A DNA stretch of 64,000 nt, taken from Amphibalanus amphitrite (lineage: Eukaryota > Arthropoda > Thecostraca > Balanomorpha > Balanidae). The DNA lies in the NCBI RefSeq assembly GCF_019059575.1, contig NW_024881670.1:124001-188000 (forward strand). The letters are read 5' to 3'. The notes under the pieces are model-generated. The model was not told the origin of the DNA. It saw only the letters and a list, made by a program, of their open reading frames with translations, and ran no database searches. The first letter of the stretch is position 1. The number at the start of each line of letters is the position of its first letter. A program made the translations under genes and the position numbers. Of this stretch, positions 22,401-35,500 are shown in pieces.

Positions 22401-25400
22401 CATTTTCGGTTTGCTGTTGGTCTGGATTGGATAGTTGGGATAGTCTGGCTCCCGAGTTTCAGCGTGTAATATTTGTTGGACTTTTTTATTAAAGCCGTTC
22501 GTTACATTGTTTTTAAGTTAACAAGTGCCGCTTAAAATTTGCATCCATAGCAGTCCAACCTTCTAGCTATTTTTCTCAATTTATTTGAATCTGTGTTTGT
22601 CGATTTGGCCTAAGATGGGAAAACGCCCAATTGTTACCAATCCTCATCGAAGAAATGCTTACAAAATGTTTTATTTAACAACGCTATATATACGATACAT
22701 GGTCAATGACGTGTGTGATAAATTAAGAAAAAAAACTAATGATAACGAGGCCATCTATCTTCATTGCAACCAAAATTATGTACTGTTTGCATCATAACAT
22801 TTATCAAACACCTCGTTGCAACTTTTGCCTTTCCACACCGATGCTATGCTCCTCGCCAGGATCCGCCCACGTCTCCAGTTCCGCACCAGTAACGTTTACG
22901 GCACTAATGCGGCTCCACTGGTGGGTGCGAGTGTTGTCACATTCGACCGACCACCCAGCCGGGCAGTCGGCCGACGCACACTCCTCTGTTGTTGCTCCCG
23001 CGTCGGACTCTCGCCGCCGCTCGTGGAAATGCCAGCCGGTTTTCTCCTCTCTTTTCTCGCTCCGTGCTGGAACGAGCCATCGGTATTCCGCCGTCACCCG
23101 CAGACCAGGCGCCGCGAGAGAAGAAAAAAGGAGTGGAAACGGTTCGTAATTAAGGAAAGTTTTACCATATGGGCGGAAATGCCGTTCAAGCTAAATATGA
23201 TTTTTATTGTTAATGAGATTTGCGCGGGTTTAAAGCTTTTATTAGCTGTGAAATGTTATATGATGAAGCCACTGGAAAATATATGATGCATATTTTTTAA
23301 GTTAATGATTTAGTTATTATCGTAGTCTCCTCGCTTCAAGACGTATTATTGAAGGAATGCTACTACACTTCTGATTTATCGCCGTTGTTGCGCTGCTGCA
23401 GTAACCAACTTCGGCAAACACACGTACTGGATCAGTCGTCGCCGCACGTTCTATTCGGGTCACGGGTGCCGACGATAGTTCGTGACCTGTGTCACTGAGT
23501 AGCGAGCGGGCCGCGGTCGGCACACGTCGGCTGCGACGCGGGTTCCTCACACAGGACAGACACGCTCTGCTGACGACTGACCATCGATGTCGACGGACAA
23601 TGGAGCAGGTGGTCGATGGTTAGAGAATGATGGCTGGTAGCTGATGGGCGATGACTGATGGCTGGCGACCTGAGACTGATGGCTGGCGGCGACGGTTGTA
23701 GGCTGAGAGTTGACCGCAGTGACGCCTGATGGCTGACTTCTAGCGGCTGACGGGCGCCAGCCATGAACTTAAATCCACCTAGTCGTCGAGTCGCTATCTC
23801 TTCGTCAACCTACATGATTCGTTATCAACCAGTCCTCTACCATAGCCTTCCACAATCGCTGCGTGACCTGTATTGCTAGCCTGGACCTTACCAGCCTCTC
23901 CAATCCCATCCAGCCACCTAACTTCGTTGGAATATCCAAGCCACTCCTCTGAACCTATTTGAATATCGTCTCAATGAGTTCGTCCACCGGTGCTCCGAGA
24001 TTTCCTGCCGACGCTGTTGTCTGGCCGGTAGATTGGCCCTGACGAGCAGCCGCCTCCAAGCAGGTCAACTCGATTGACCGGTGACCTTGTCTGGCTGTGA
24101 GAGCTGCGGGCTGGCGGCGGCGGCGCCGGCGGTCTCTGCTCTGGATGTGGGGGCAGTGGGCGGTGGGTGTTTTTTTACCCACTGTCGGCAGCGGGGATCA
24201 GCGGAACGCTGAGTAGCACCCACTCTGATGAGAGGGATAAACCGTGCTGATGAAATGGGCTGAGCCGAGCTAGGCTGGCAAAGATGGGCTCTGGACGGCC
24301 TCACCCAGTGGAATTGGGCACGGACGAGCGGAGAGCCGATTTAGACAGGTTCGTGCCGAAAGATTCAGTCCAATCCAGTGGCTAGTTCAATCCAACCCAA
24401 ACCAACCTAACCCAGACCAACCCAGTCCTGTTATTATTTTCACCAGATCCCATTCGATTCGAGCCAGAAGGTCGCCGCTCAACCCGCTTGACCCCGGTCC
24501 GGGTCGATCTTTCCGGCAAAGTTATCGGAAATGTCGTGCCGCTATGTGACCCAATCAGTCCATCGACCTTCCCCGCGGCCTTTCGCGTTTCTGTCTGCCC
24601 TGCCTCGTCCCATTCCGGCTCTCCCGTTGGTCCGACGCGGCTAGAGGATCAGTCCGCCATGAGCCTGACAAACGGCGGCGGATACGGAGTCAGATCCAGC
24701 CGAGATGACATGGCCTGGCCGGCGACCGCGCCGGCCTTCGCCATATGTTATTCGGTGTATCAGAAGAATGGTGAATGTATTCATTACTTAGCTGGGTTTG
24801 TCTATGAATAATAGCGACACAATATTACATCCACTCAATCAATTTGCTTTTAATTAACTGTATGGTGGTCTGTGACATTTTTAGGTGAGCAGTTACTCAT
24901 TTCCACCGCTTTCAGTCTCAAATTGAAAGCACAAAGAAGCCACAAACCTGTGCTTCTGCGCGGATTATGTTGTCGCTTTAGTACGTCCACGGTGACGTTT
25001 GTGCCATGAAGCTCTCCAACGCCACCCTCCTCAAGATGGATGGTGCGCGCCGCACAGCTTCCTCAGCTGAGGGTCTCGCCTCCGCCCCCGCCGCTTTATC
25101 GAGCTGCCTGAGCTCGTTCGGCGAGCTGCCGAGGCTCGACCGGCGAGCTGCCGTGGCTCTCCTACCGCGCAGCTGGCGCCCGGCGCCCTGCGGGGGCGGT
25201 GGTCAGTTATGAGCCCACGATAACCGGCGATGATGACAGAGTAGGGAACCCTGACGGCACGCTGTAGCAGAGCGGCCAGACAGGAATTTGACCATTGTGT
25301 CCGAACGTGATGGACCGACTCGGCCGCAGCAGGAGGTGCGGCGGTGAAAAATGGACAAGCAGCGATTTATGTAGGGTTGCTTCAGCAAAGCCCAACATGT

Positions 25401-28400
25401 ATCCGCTGGTTTCATGATGGGCTTCAGAGGAAAATGATGTTGATGGCCTGAAGGGATTGGGTGCTCTGATGGCGATAGAAGAGGCTAGGAATGAATCGTA
25501 AATCACATTGATTTCCGCCATCGATTTCCAAAGACATTTTCTCAATCCTTACTTAGTCACTGTTAACCTAATTGATTTAATTAAATGACTAGAGTGGGTG
25601 GGGAAAATGATGAGGATCGGTGTTAGGCACTGTTCAAAATCTTATCTTTCTTGTTGTGAGTGTTAATTCATTTTCATTAAAGATTATATATTTCAGGATA
25701 CCTACCTATGTGCATTGTGCAGTGTGCACGTCCTTAATTATAGACAACTGTTCAATAATTTTCTAGCAGGCTGACTGTTCGGCTTTTTCTAGTGCTTTCT
25801 CCTATCCGTTTCCCGGGCACGATTTTGGGGCCCAATATATAGCACCCACGTATGATACTTTCCCATCTGTAACGCCGATCGATGCTGCCTATCGCCCCCT
25901 GTGCGACGATTACTCACTGCAGGTCACCTGGGGTTGCTGTGGCCGCTCTACCTGCGCCCCCTCCATCTGTGATCGGTCAGCAGGTCAGAGCGATATCCCC
26001 AAGGCCGCGCGATCGGTCAGCCCTCAGACCGATGGGTCTTTTGACCGATCGCTCCGCGTGTGCTTGGTAGGAGAGAATCGTATATTGATTCAGGCAAATA
26101 AATGATATCAATGGGTCCACTTGATGCCACTTCCTTTGGATAACTGACCTCGACATTCATCATATAAATGTATCCAATGTATCGTCGCCGTGCGTCTTTT
26201 GAAATCATATTTGCTCCGTCGCTGGTTGTCTTTCCACGGCCCTTGTTGGTTGTCCAATCCTTTCAGTGTTGTCAGTTAACGTCAAGGCTCCATTGTCAAC
26301 TACTTATTCGCTTCTTGTTTGTAGGCACCGCTGTGACCGGTTTCTTCAAATGGTTGTCAAAGGTGTCTTTCACTCCCCAGTGAGCTTCACAGAGAGATGA
26401 GAGGCGACTGAAAACATGTTATTTTCGAGCATGCTGCTCTTTTGGAAATTGGCCTGAACTGTTCCCTAATTTGATTGTGAGATGACAATCATTGCTGAGC
26501 AGAATGTGAAAGTATGTACTTTTCCGACAGGAAAACAAGGATTTTTGGATAATGAGGTTAATCTTTGCGAAATTTGAGTGTCTCATTGAATATTGCCACG
26601 ATGGCTCACTGCTCAGCGAACGCCGGCCAGATACGCTTAATTAAATAGTCTCAAAACGACAATCTTTTGCTATGTTCTCTATCTATCCATTTTTTTTTTT
26701 CATTCATGCACTTTTATACCGTTTCATCATTGTTGAATTTCATGGGTCGTGGTTCAATCTCTATTCATGGGTGAGATAGCTCTTATGTCCGAGCCAAAAC
26801 AGCGATCAAAGATGATTGAGGTCCGTGCTCTACATAGATTGATCGATCCGGTGGCAATCCGACCACTATTAGGTACAATTTAAATCATAGCTAACAGCAT
26901 ATAAATAATGAGTGGAGATGACGAGCGCCCTGAGAAAGGAAGTTCTATCCTCCTGAAGATACCGCTACAGCATTGATACCGTCGGCTCCACGGAGGACGG
27001 GCAGAGCTAGAAACTCCGACCTGTTGAAGTTTATAGGGTTGTAACTCCTATTGGAGCGCCGCGCTGCCGAGCCTGGGCGTGATTGATGGATCAACTTCTA
27101 GTTTTGTTCATAGATGGTGTCGGCAGTAAATGTCTGAAATTGTGCCCTGGGACGCAAAGCTCCCGCCTGGCGAGGTTTATGCGTGGTGTGCCGTGTGATG
27201 AAGCATTTTAAAAGGGACGCCTTTAAAAAGCATTTAAAAAGGGACGCCTTTCAGCCGATGAAATGACTGATTTTGATGTGGAGAGAATCGCAAGGTAGCA
27301 CAGCATAACCAATATGATATTAATCAAATAAAATACCCGGCATACGCATGTGGTCTGAAACCCACTATTGGAAGACCATTCGCCAACCAATTTCTGACCA
27401 TTACGTCCTAGTTCTAGCGACCCGTCTTTTAGGTCTGGTGTTGACGGAAGGATCCAGCCTCGCTCGGGACTGGGGTCGATAGAGTACCCCCCCGCTCCTA
27501 CGCAGGGGGGGGGGTGACGGCGGACTGTCCGTTGCGTGACCGAGCAGTAAACCAGCCGTCGGGCAGCGCTGTGGAGGTCGTAGGTCTCCGGAAGTCGTTC
27601 AGGATCAGAGGCAGACGTTGCCGTCGCCGCCGCGGCCCGGGCGGATTATGATTGTGCAGGTAATTAGCGCACGGTGGCATGAGGCTGACATCGACCGATG
27701 CGACTTATACAGGACAGGTCATGGTCGGTGAGTTAATATGTAAGGCAGGCCACGCTATCATAGTGGTGTAGTGGTCACGAGTGAGGCAAGAAAGCGCCAC
27801 AAGTTGGCTGTTGCAGAGAAAGAGAAAATTGCTTGAAGACAAAGATTTATGCATATGACACGCCAAATATAATATCACGTTAACCCTAGTTATTGTGTTT
27901 TCCGCACGTCGTTTTCCTTGTTGATACAACTAGGCTGATAATGCTCGCAACATCATCTTTGGAATAACCCTTTACATGCAGCCTCACGCATTCTACTGAC
28001 GGTAATATACATCAATGCACTTCACAGTGCTAAGCCCATCAAACAGAGTGCTGACTCCATTACGCCTCAAAGAGACATCCCTTTGAACACGGGGCGGCCG
28101 ACGGCTTTCGGTGAGCCATTATGCTCGGGTGCGGTCGAGTCTGTTTGCTGTGTAGCCTAATGGGCGGCCTCGAGAGCCGACCGCCCTGCCGAGACCTCCT
28201 TGCGACCCACTCGATACTGGTGGGTAGGAGGAATGAAGATCGCAGTCGAAGGACTGAGGGCGGGTCCCGAGGATGGTGGGGTTATTCGATATGTCGGCGG
28301 TACACATGCGCAGAGTGACTGGTGGTGGGTGTATGTGTGCAGTGGGCTGGAGAGGGTGCATTGTGTGATCCCGTTGACCTGTGACCTGTGACCGATGCAA

Positions 28401-28662
28401 AGGATATTAGATCTAAGAGAAGTCTGTCCAAATATGGTTTTGAGCTGTGCTCTGTAAGGTGCTCTGTAAGGTCATCTGTCTTGAGCTTTATGCTCCGTTT
28501 CTACCCCGTTTTGCGATATCTGTTGGTGTCTCGTATCTGTTAGGGATCTGTTTCTGGCACTTACTTTTTAGTTGTCCGTCAACTGCTGACGGCTATGATT
28601 TTCCCGCTCTGCGTATCTCTGCCGATTCCCGTATGTGACCGCCGTCGTCCTGCCATCCACAG
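19410..28662 (+). other. Intron between alternative exon and linker exon (no supported gene)
   Basis: Mostly unique-looking sequence. I see a degenerate short repeat of CTGATGGCTG units at about 23625-23760, a tandem 27-bp duplication at 27201-27251 and a C7/G10 hairpin near 27487-27513. No recognisable coding exon was found on either strand. Confidence 0.6.
27201..27251. repeat. 27-bp tandem duplication
   Basis: AAGCATTT(T/A)AAAAGGGACG then CCTTT occurs at 27201-27224 and 27228-27251. Confidence 0.85.
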
Positions 28663-28832
28663 ATGACCGGATGCCGGGCTCGCCCCAGCCGGGTCAGTCG
28701 CCCCTGGTCAGCCGGTCGCCGTCCGTACAGCAGCAGCGCCGATCGGTGGTCAGCCTCCCCGGAGCCTCGGAGCCCGATGACGAGGTCGACAGGACGACCA
28801 CCAGCAGCCAGCAGGGAACGCCGACCCTGGGG
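28663..28832 (+). CDS. btsz: Slp gene linker exon
   Basis: The acceptor is CATCCACAG|ATGACC at 28662|28663 and the donor is CTGGG|gtgagt at 28832|28833. It enters in phase 1 and leaves in phase 0. It encodes 56 codons after the split Asp: a hydrophilic Ser/Pro/Gln stretch (SPLVSRSPSVQQQRRSVVS) followed by an acidic run (EPDDEVD) and TTTSSQQGTPTLG. It reads as a flexible linker between the 5' exons and C2A, with several Ser-Pro and Arg-x-x-Ser sites. It is the common acceptor for both candidate 5' exons. Borders and phase are clear; the evidence that it is coding is its fit between the flanking exons. Confidence 0.75.
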
Positions 28833-31355
28833 GTGAGTGTCGGACTGGGGAAGGGTGGGGTTGGTGTGCTGTAACTCCGCCCAGGTCCTACACGACACAC
28901 CAAACCCGTGAGCTACAGAGCTACATGAGCGCCAAGGCGAGAGTTTATTCCTGTGAGTCATTTTATTAGTCCGACTTACCAGGCTGTCCTTGTCGCCGCG
29001 TACAGCACTCATTCCGCAACTAAATGTGGACACTACGAATCGATCGTGGTAGCGACGGGCTTCAGGCCAGCGTCGTGCATGCTTCCGTTGGAAATCGTAA
29101 TTAAACGCTTTTCATATGCATACATGCTTGTCGTCACTCACAGGTCACGAGGTTAAGTATCATGGGGTTGCATCGATGGGCGATATCTAAAAAATTATAG
29201 CGGGTTTTTTAAACTTTATCATAACTTCGATTAATTCACAACAGGTACCCAAGTTTGGCTCGCCTGTGGTGCGTCGTTTTTTTTTTGTTGTTTTTTTTTG
29301 CTATAGCACAGCAATATGGGTCCTCTCCAGCAAGTCTCTGGTAGATATGAGCTGATGTAACATTTGTATTGCTGAATTTCATGTTCAAGGAATCCTACAT
29401 ATTGCTCAATGCTATTTTTATGATTTTTTCTTGTTTTCTTGCTAATGATATTCTTTCTTTCCTTTCTGAGACATTTTCTTACGACGCACTTACCTTCACC
29501 CGGGTCTAGTTTGCAGCAGTGCCGATTCACAAAGGCACAAAGGCGTTTGACCGTCATCTCAGTTGCCGACCCGGAAGAAACTGGAGGGTCCTGATAATTA
29601 AATTTCGATAATGAGCTCTCTATTCTGGTCCCAATGGAACGTGCTCTGGCAGTGCATATTCAGGAGCTATTTCGAAAGAGTTCTGCTGCCAATTCTGTTG
29701 CGCTACCAATTCTGTTGCCACCCGGAAAAGAACGAACACTGCAACGCATACGTGTAATGACTTTCATGAAAGAGTAATTATCGTGTAGGTGACCGCTTCC
29801 TTGTAATACGAGCCAAAAGTACAAGTAGAATGACTTCCACCGCCGTAAACTATTGCGCACAACATGTCTCTCGTAACTATACATTGGGCCGTTGCGTGAG
29901 GCCCGCCCATCGGATCGGTGCGGGAAAGTGTTCATCTGGTCTTCACTGATGCTCTGTGCGATCGGCAGTCGTGTCTGCCTAGCTCACCGCTCTGCCGTCG
30001 GCCTCAGGCGCCGACATGTCGCCATAAATAACATACGAACCCCCAAGGAGATCATGAATTCATGCTTTCACATTGGCATTCGTTGGATAGCAGTCCACTG
30101 GCTATTGCCGTTTCTGAGCTCGGCTGAATTTCGCAGATCGAACACGAACCGTTGCATTTTTACCATGAAGCGACCGGCACGTGCATCGGTTGAGCGAGAG
30201 TCCTTGATTGGTCCTAAATGCATCCTGGTATACAGAAGATCACTTCTGATGCATGAGTTCCCGGAATTTACTGTCAGAAAGGCGATTGCCAGCTTTTTGG
30301 CTGACTGAGCGCCATCTAGCCAGGGATGACGATCGGGTCAATCATTTAATAAATCTGTATTCAGTGAGGGCTAAATTTGTCACGCCATGTCCGCCGTATG
30401 ATGATATTACAATACAGACAAACCAACCACGAGTGTTCGGGTTGGATGGTGCCATGAAGTCAACCAGCTCAGGGACCAAACATGCCGTCTGTTCCGACAT
30501 TTAGCAACTCGACATTGTGACGGCTGGTTCTCTGATAAGAGCGGGCCGGGGTTCCAACTCTCGACGGCTCGACAGGGCGATAGCTCAGTGACTAGACAGC
30601 TCGACGGTCCGACGACCTCGATGGCTGGACGACCTGGCAACTCGCCTGTGTAGTCGCCTCGGTGCCTTTGCCTGAGATGTTCAGACACTAAGGCGATTTC
30701 AAGGACCGAATTAGGCCTGGAGCATTCGTGGACTAGATGAGAAAACATTGCTCTTGTCAGTAGCTTTAGTTGAATATTTAAGTGGCTATCTACCTGGAAA
30801 TGTTGTTCACAGACTCGTTCGAATTTTACGGCCGCGGATGCTGGAGTGACAGTGACTACTTAGTGGGATTACCATTGAATATTTCAGGAGAATAATTAAT
30901 CTCCCTAACTAGTTTGCCTCGTTTGGATGAACTTCAGCCTTTCCGTTCATCCACTTCTCGCAGACAAATTATAAAACTTAACTTTTCTGTGGAGCTGAGG
31001 CTCATCTCTTTGAGAGTTGACACTCGGTGTAAGCAAAACTCATCAGCGAACAGACGTTGGTTTGCGCTGACCCTGATGACACAGTGTCACGCTCTGCTGT
31101 GACCTCGGTAACCTGGTGACCTGGGTGACCTGACGCCAGGGGGTGGGGCACAGGAGTGATCAGCGACCTCAGCCCCCTGCTGATGCTCTCTCCCACGACC
31201 TGGCTGCAAGGGCGGGAAGAGAGAGTGGAATAGCAGTGGTGTTTCACTTTCACTGGGTCAGGCGCGATCGGTCGGCGGCACCCGGGGCGATTTGGATATG
31301 AGAGTGATCTGATTGGAAGATAGGAATGGTCTGATCGGTAGATTTTGGGCAGATT

Positions 31356-31420
31356 GGGCGATAGTTAGCCGCGATCGGGCGATAGTTGGCCGCGGTCGGG
31401 CGATAATTGGCCGTGGTCGG
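31356..31420. repeat. 21-bp tandem repeat, three copies
   Basis: Units of GGGCGATAGTTRGCCGCGRT plus C, in succession. Confidence 0.8.
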
Positions 31421-32184
31421 TCTTGATGGCTAACAAAGTCATCACATTTCACGTGCTGTTTGAAAGTAGGACCAACAAAACTGACCAATGACCGCATCAA
31501 TAATCATTGGGCATGTTGTTTCCACCAAAATATAAACCTGTTCATTTCATTACATATAAGATGTAAATCGCACGAATCTTTTATTTATCAATTTTAAGCC
31601 TTAACTGTTTTGATCATAATATTCCAAGACATTCCAAGACTTCAACGGTTGAAATGTCTATCATACGAATATATTCGTGCTTTCCCACTGGCTGCACATA
31701 GGTCGTGTATCTCTGGCATATAGCCGGAGTTTGTCTGACCTTGACTGTAATTCCTTCGTGCTTCAGGGAACAGGCACAGCCTCTGGGTTTCCCCAATGAG
31801 GACCCAATTGTTCCAGCCCCAGATGACTGTTAGTTGACCTCCATCTCCTGCCGAAGTTATTAGCTGTATGACCTCCGAGCTCTGATCATTGGCTCTGTGA
31901 TAGGGGACCTATGAGAGAACTCCCCGCCGGGGTTCGATCGATGCTCGGAAAATGACATAGCGTCAGGAAACCACGAAGGTCCGGCTAGGTCGCTCCGTCA
32001 ACAGTTAGGTAGTGCTCCATCCACTCTTGGGGCACTGCGCTAGAGACAGCATGGGTGAGCTAGATGAACACTCGGACATTAAGAAGATGCTAAGATGTTA
32101 GATAAGCGGACTTGCACTAAAAAGTGATGACCTGTTAGGAACAGATCTGCTGTGTTTACCCCACAGACACAGGCGTCGGAGCCG

Positions 32185-32220
32185 TATAAAAGCTGCATGT
32201 TAGCCTGTCACACAGTCAGT
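32185..32220 (+). promoter_or_regulatory. Candidate core promoter (TATA box plus TCAGT initiator)
   Basis: TATAAAAG at 32185-32192 is followed by TCAGT at 32216-32220, putting the initiator A (32218) 33 bases after the start of the TATA box, a usual arthropod spacing. It would serve the short frame that follows at 32229. Such pairs also arise by chance in a window this size. Confidence 0.3.
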
Positions 32221-32228
32221 GCATTAGG

Positions 32229-32501
32229 ATGTCTGTGGCACGTATCGGTATTCTGTTCGCGGCAGTCCTTCACACAATACCCTTCAGGTTCCGCTACGCT
32301 TCCGCGGAGCCCTCACCAATCGGACGAATCGAGCCGACCGGCGAGCCGCTCAATGTCCTCTCACGCGCCGACCGAGTAGCGGTAGAGCGCTCACAAAAGC
32401 GGGGGGATTTGCTTCTCTCGCCGTCGATCTCGAGAGTGAGCGCACCAGGCACGTTCTCGCTCTGTGTGAAGACCCGCAGCGCGCACCATCTCGCCGGTTA
32501 G
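32229..32501 (+). CDS. Hypothetical 90-residue frame with signal-peptide-like N-terminus
   Basis: ATG 32229 to TAG 32499-32501, inside the 10.2-kb intron on the same strand as the host gene. The start MSVARIGILFAAVLHTIPF... followed by YASA|EP resembles a signal peptide with an Ala-x-Ala cleavage site. The mature part has one dibasic KR and a single Cys. No family is recognised. The ATG lies only 11 bases from the candidate initiator, which is very short for a 5' UTR, and there is no nearby AATAAA. It may well be chance. Confidence 0.2.
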   Translation: MSVARIGILFAAVLHTIPFRFRYASAEPSPIGRIEPTGEPLNVLSRADRVAVERSQKRGDLLLSPSISRVSAPGTFSLCVKTRSAHHLAG

Positions 32502-35500
32502 GTGGCTGGGCAGCGATAGGAACCAAACGAACCCACTGACACATTCGCCGTGGTAGACTGGGAGCGTTCAGTATTCATTGATTAAGCCGCCGTCTCTAGC
32601 GCGGTAGGCGGCGTTTTAGCGGGGCTTTGCACGCCTCAACAGTCCCCGCGGCGTCTGAAGTTCGTCTGGGTCACCGGGTCAGCTGACCTTTGCCCTGAGG
32701 CGATGCTCGCGGTGTCGGGGATGCGCTAACCGCGTGGGTGGGTGTCTCTGCGAGTTCGCTCCATTTGGGACAGGTGCGATGATGGTTCCGAGAGGCTGTC
32801 AACCGGGTTTCGGTGCCCTGAGGATGGGAACGGACCGATTAGCGGTCGCTGGAAAGTGAAAAATGCAGTGTTGGAATTCATAAGATACCTACTGAGCTGT
32901 GGGAACTCGGCATGAAATGATGAGGTTCTGGTGTCCTCCAAAGGGGACTGGAATTGCAGTCTCCAGGACTTCGTGCATACTTCAGTAACAGGTTACTGCT
33001 ATGGCTATCTTTATAGGAAGTTGGGATTTATTTTCCCCGAAGTGAATCCTTTCCGTATTTGGAATCCTGATAGCATACACACTTTGCTGAGGCACCCTCC
33101 CACGCATACCTGATACTTACGTTCTCATGCCTATGATCCCGTCCCTGTGTTTCTTCACATTGATTGCGCCACCGTTACCAAGCACCCTGTTTACGAGCGA
33201 CATCGGCCCCATATAACCGCAGTTGCCGAAACCTACACCTGATTATCGCCACTATTATGGTCATTTGAGCCCACCGTCGGCAGCCAAGGCTCCGGCGGTT
33301 GTTCGTGACTGCGGGGCAGTGCGCTGAGCGTCGCACCGCGGCGTCGCGGAGGTAGGCTCCTCGCACAGTGCTGGTCACAGCCCTGGCCGGACCGGGCTGT
33401 CGCGCCGTCCTCGCGCTATCTTTATAAATTACCGTCTGATGACCATCTTCGGCGAAATAGGCACGGGTCGGCAATCCTCTGTCCATTCGGCGGTAACGAT
33501 TCGCCGGCAATGGCCTTTATTCACTTAGTCCAAATGGGCGGCAGATGGCGCTCACATATAAAGCCGGAATGAAGATGGACCTGGTTACTAGATGCACGAG
33601 ATGCTTTCTTCAATCTGCAGAAATGCGATTCCCCACGGTGTCTTTTAATTCAACTTTGGAAAGTCTGAGCGTGCCTACAGCGTCCACGTTATTCAATGAC
33701 AGTAAGCCAAGTTAGCTGTTGTATGCATTTTGTTGTTTGTGTGTTGCATCCAATTGCGTTTTATGTTCCTTCCGAGGATTTCGAATAAAACTTCTTATTC
33801 CACCCGGGAGTTTGTTGACCTGAGTTCTAAACATTGTTCCCAGCAGTGTTGAGATGATAAAATATTTTGTACAACCTGAACATGAGAAAATCAGGCTTAA
33901 AACGGAATGACAATGCTCCACTTCGTGTTAGTCAGTTGAATACGCGAAATAGAACATCATACCTAGTGCTTTGGTTTTACATGTCAGTGTATCTGCTTTT
34001 CTGTAAGCATATGCAAATACCGCTCGATATCTGGCAGTGTTATACGGGAACACTTCTGCATTAAATTATGTTGATCACATTGGCTGGATCTCTATTTTTC
34101 CCAACCGTCACCTTCTATCACGCTTTCCGTGACAATGGACGAGGAAAGGTGCGCTTTTGTTCGTGTTTGCCGGGATCAGATCAGAGAGTTGGTTGTAGCG
34201 ATTGCGCAGCTCCCACTCTTGGCCCAGATTTCTGAGACGGCCGCACCCCGGCCCGCCGGCGGTAGCAGCGGCGGCAGACCTCGCGCACTCCGACCTTCCT
34301 AAATCAGCCACCGGTGCTTCTGACGATGTATGTAGATACAGCACTCTATGACGTCATAGGATCTGAACGGGTGACGTAATGCGAGGCACTCTGTTGCAGC
34401 TGTAATGATAAAAGAATGAATGCTGAATGTAGTGCGCAGATGTTCTCAAAAGGTGAAGCTGCAGAACAAGTTGCTGATTTGATTGGTTGGTAAGATACCG
34501 TGAAATAATGGTTTCGAGGCATTCCATTGTCACCATACTGTCATAGTATTTGCACTTAAACATAGATGTGACGCTGCAAACGGCGGGGTTTCGTATCAAA
34601 TATCAATGTCATCACTCTGTATAAGACATGCATCCATCGTCATTTTAGATTGCACCTTCTCTTTAACATTTTCGTTTGTCACGTTGTCAGTTGCATGCTT
34701 TCTCGAGTCACGCTTCCCTTCGCTTGCTCGGTAGCTCTGTTTCACGTCCCACCTCACGGTCGGACATCCAGTGGTGGCCGGTCCGTTTTGTGTCCTCATA
34801 AATGGGTCACTGTCAGACCGACGGCGTCAGCTGCGCCTGACTGGCCTCCCGTGAGAACTAAGTCACGAGACAGGCCTCCACCACCGCCGCCGCCGCCGGC
34901 TGCGTTTGTCGTCTCATTCCCAGCGCCACTCACGGTCACGGCTGGGCACATGTGACTTTATCACGACCCTGCACAGTCACCGTGTTAGGAGGAAACATTC
35001 CGCGACAGCCGGTTGGGTAAATCTGGCCGCAGTGGGCTAACGGGATCCGGGATAAGCCGTGGCCGATCGTGCTGTTACGAAACAAACGGTGGCACGGAGC
35101 TAGCTAGCAGCGGCCCGCAGCGGTTGCTGGGGCTTCTGGTTGGCCCCCGCTTTTGCGCTTTTGAGCTTTAGGCGACAAGGGGTATGCTGGTTGGGTAGTG
35201 CTACCGTGACCTCGCGGTGGAAAACTGCTTAATCCACCCGCCTTCTTTGCCGCTCGAGTCACACACAAGTCGAGGCCATGCGTAGCGCCATGATTAGTCG
35301 AGCTTCTGTCCATTGTCCAGTGTGACATGGTCATTACTGACCGGTGAATTGGGGCCGCCGGAGACCACTCACTCAGCTGATAAATTACATTGGACTCGAA
35401 GGAAATTGGGGGCTAATTTTATCGCCATTTTCACAAAAGGCGTTCTTGAGGCCCATGGTAACCGATACTTAACGATACTGTTGTCGTAGCCTCATAGAGC

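Noticed and set aside
27760..27830. Another A-box-like TAGTGGTGTAGTGGTCA
   Set aside because: No B-box follows and no acceptor stem is seen.
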